Source: Stutzerimonas stutzeri (GTDB lineage: Bacteria > Pseudomonadota > Gammaproteobacteria > Pseudomonadales > Pseudomonadaceae). From it: 64,000 nt of DNA. Shown piece by piece: positions 63,965 through 64,000 of this stretch. The notes below the pieces were generated by a model. It was not told the DNA's origin and ran no database searches. It was given only the letters and a program-made list of their open reading frames with translations. The stretch covers positions 186,001 through 250,000 of the forward strand of contig NZ_JAMOIC010000005.1 in NCBI RefSeq assembly GCF_024448895.1. The letters run 5' to 3'. Every line of letters starts with the position of its first letter. Positions within the stretch are counted from its first letter, which is position 1. A program made the position numbers and the translations under genes.

Positions 63965-64000
63965 TACCCCGCTCCAATCCTGTCGCAGGGCGGTGTGCGC

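Overview
This 64 kb GC-rich window is chromosomal DNA of a gammaproteobacterial pseudomonad, most likely of the Pseudomonas/Stutzerimonas stutzeri group. That assignment rests on gene families, on gene order (hisB-hisH-DUF2164-hisA-hisF ... ctpA-envC-gpmI-rhodanese-grxC-secB) and on pseudomonad-style short intergenic palindromes; no marker such as 16S rRNA is present. The window is mainly core and metabolic genes. I see no phage, IS element, integron, CRISPR array, toxin-antitoxin pair or obvious defence island. The nearest things to genome plasticity are a decayed pair of substrate-binding-protein genes after hisF and several REP-like palindromes.

Layout. 1-5650: a LysR regulator (cut by the window edge) divergent from an acyl-CoA/alcohol oxidation cluster (3-hydroxyacyl-CoA dehydrogenase, acyl-CoA dehydrogenase, Fe-dependent alcohol dehydrogenase, thioesterase). 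5876-13891: a glycine-zipper protein, then a ModE-HTH/PBP regulator divergent from a complete NAD-linked molybdenum formate dehydrogenase operon (fdsG-fdsB-fdsA-fdsD-fdhD). 13907-21345: two hybrid histidine kinases flanking yrfG, nudE and cysQ. 21352-29913: amino-acid catabolism (asparaginase, AGCS symporter with a divergent HTH regulator, an orphan binding protein, a dicarboxylate/amino-acid symporter, aspartase, and a HypT-like LysR regulator). 30041-36734: zinc alcohol dehydrogenase, purEK, small membrane and DUF genes, a UDG-superfamily protein, an FAD oxidoreductase, and a hexose-6-phosphate mutarotase. 36874-43179: a complete polar amino-acid ABC transporter, a BetT-type choline transporter and another orphan binding protein. 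43303-47686: a siderophore-type TonB receptor operon (receptor, DUF3649, PepSY, DUF3325) behind a candidate Fur site. 47825-52893: a secreted nuclease, tRNA-Phe, asmA-mutY-yggX, and a PanZ-like acetyltransferase. 53174-56314: the distal histidine biosynthesis genes. 56321-63964: decayed binding-protein genes, then the cell-envelope/core block (polysaccharide deacetylase, ctpA, envC, gpmI, rhodanese, grxC, secB).

How it fits together. Asparaginase yields aspartate, aspartase turns it into fumarate, and two symporters could import the substrates, so 21-30 kb reads as an acidic/amide amino-acid use region under two local regulators. The formate dehydrogenase operon carries its own sulfurtransferase (FdhD) and a regulator that looks built on a molybdate-responsive DNA-binding domain. 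The best novelty candidates are modest: the formate operon control region, the dead rhodanese, the cysteine-poor UDG-like protein, the DUF2164 gene inside the his operon, and the gene decay after hisF. I did not find a clearly undescribed multi-gene system.
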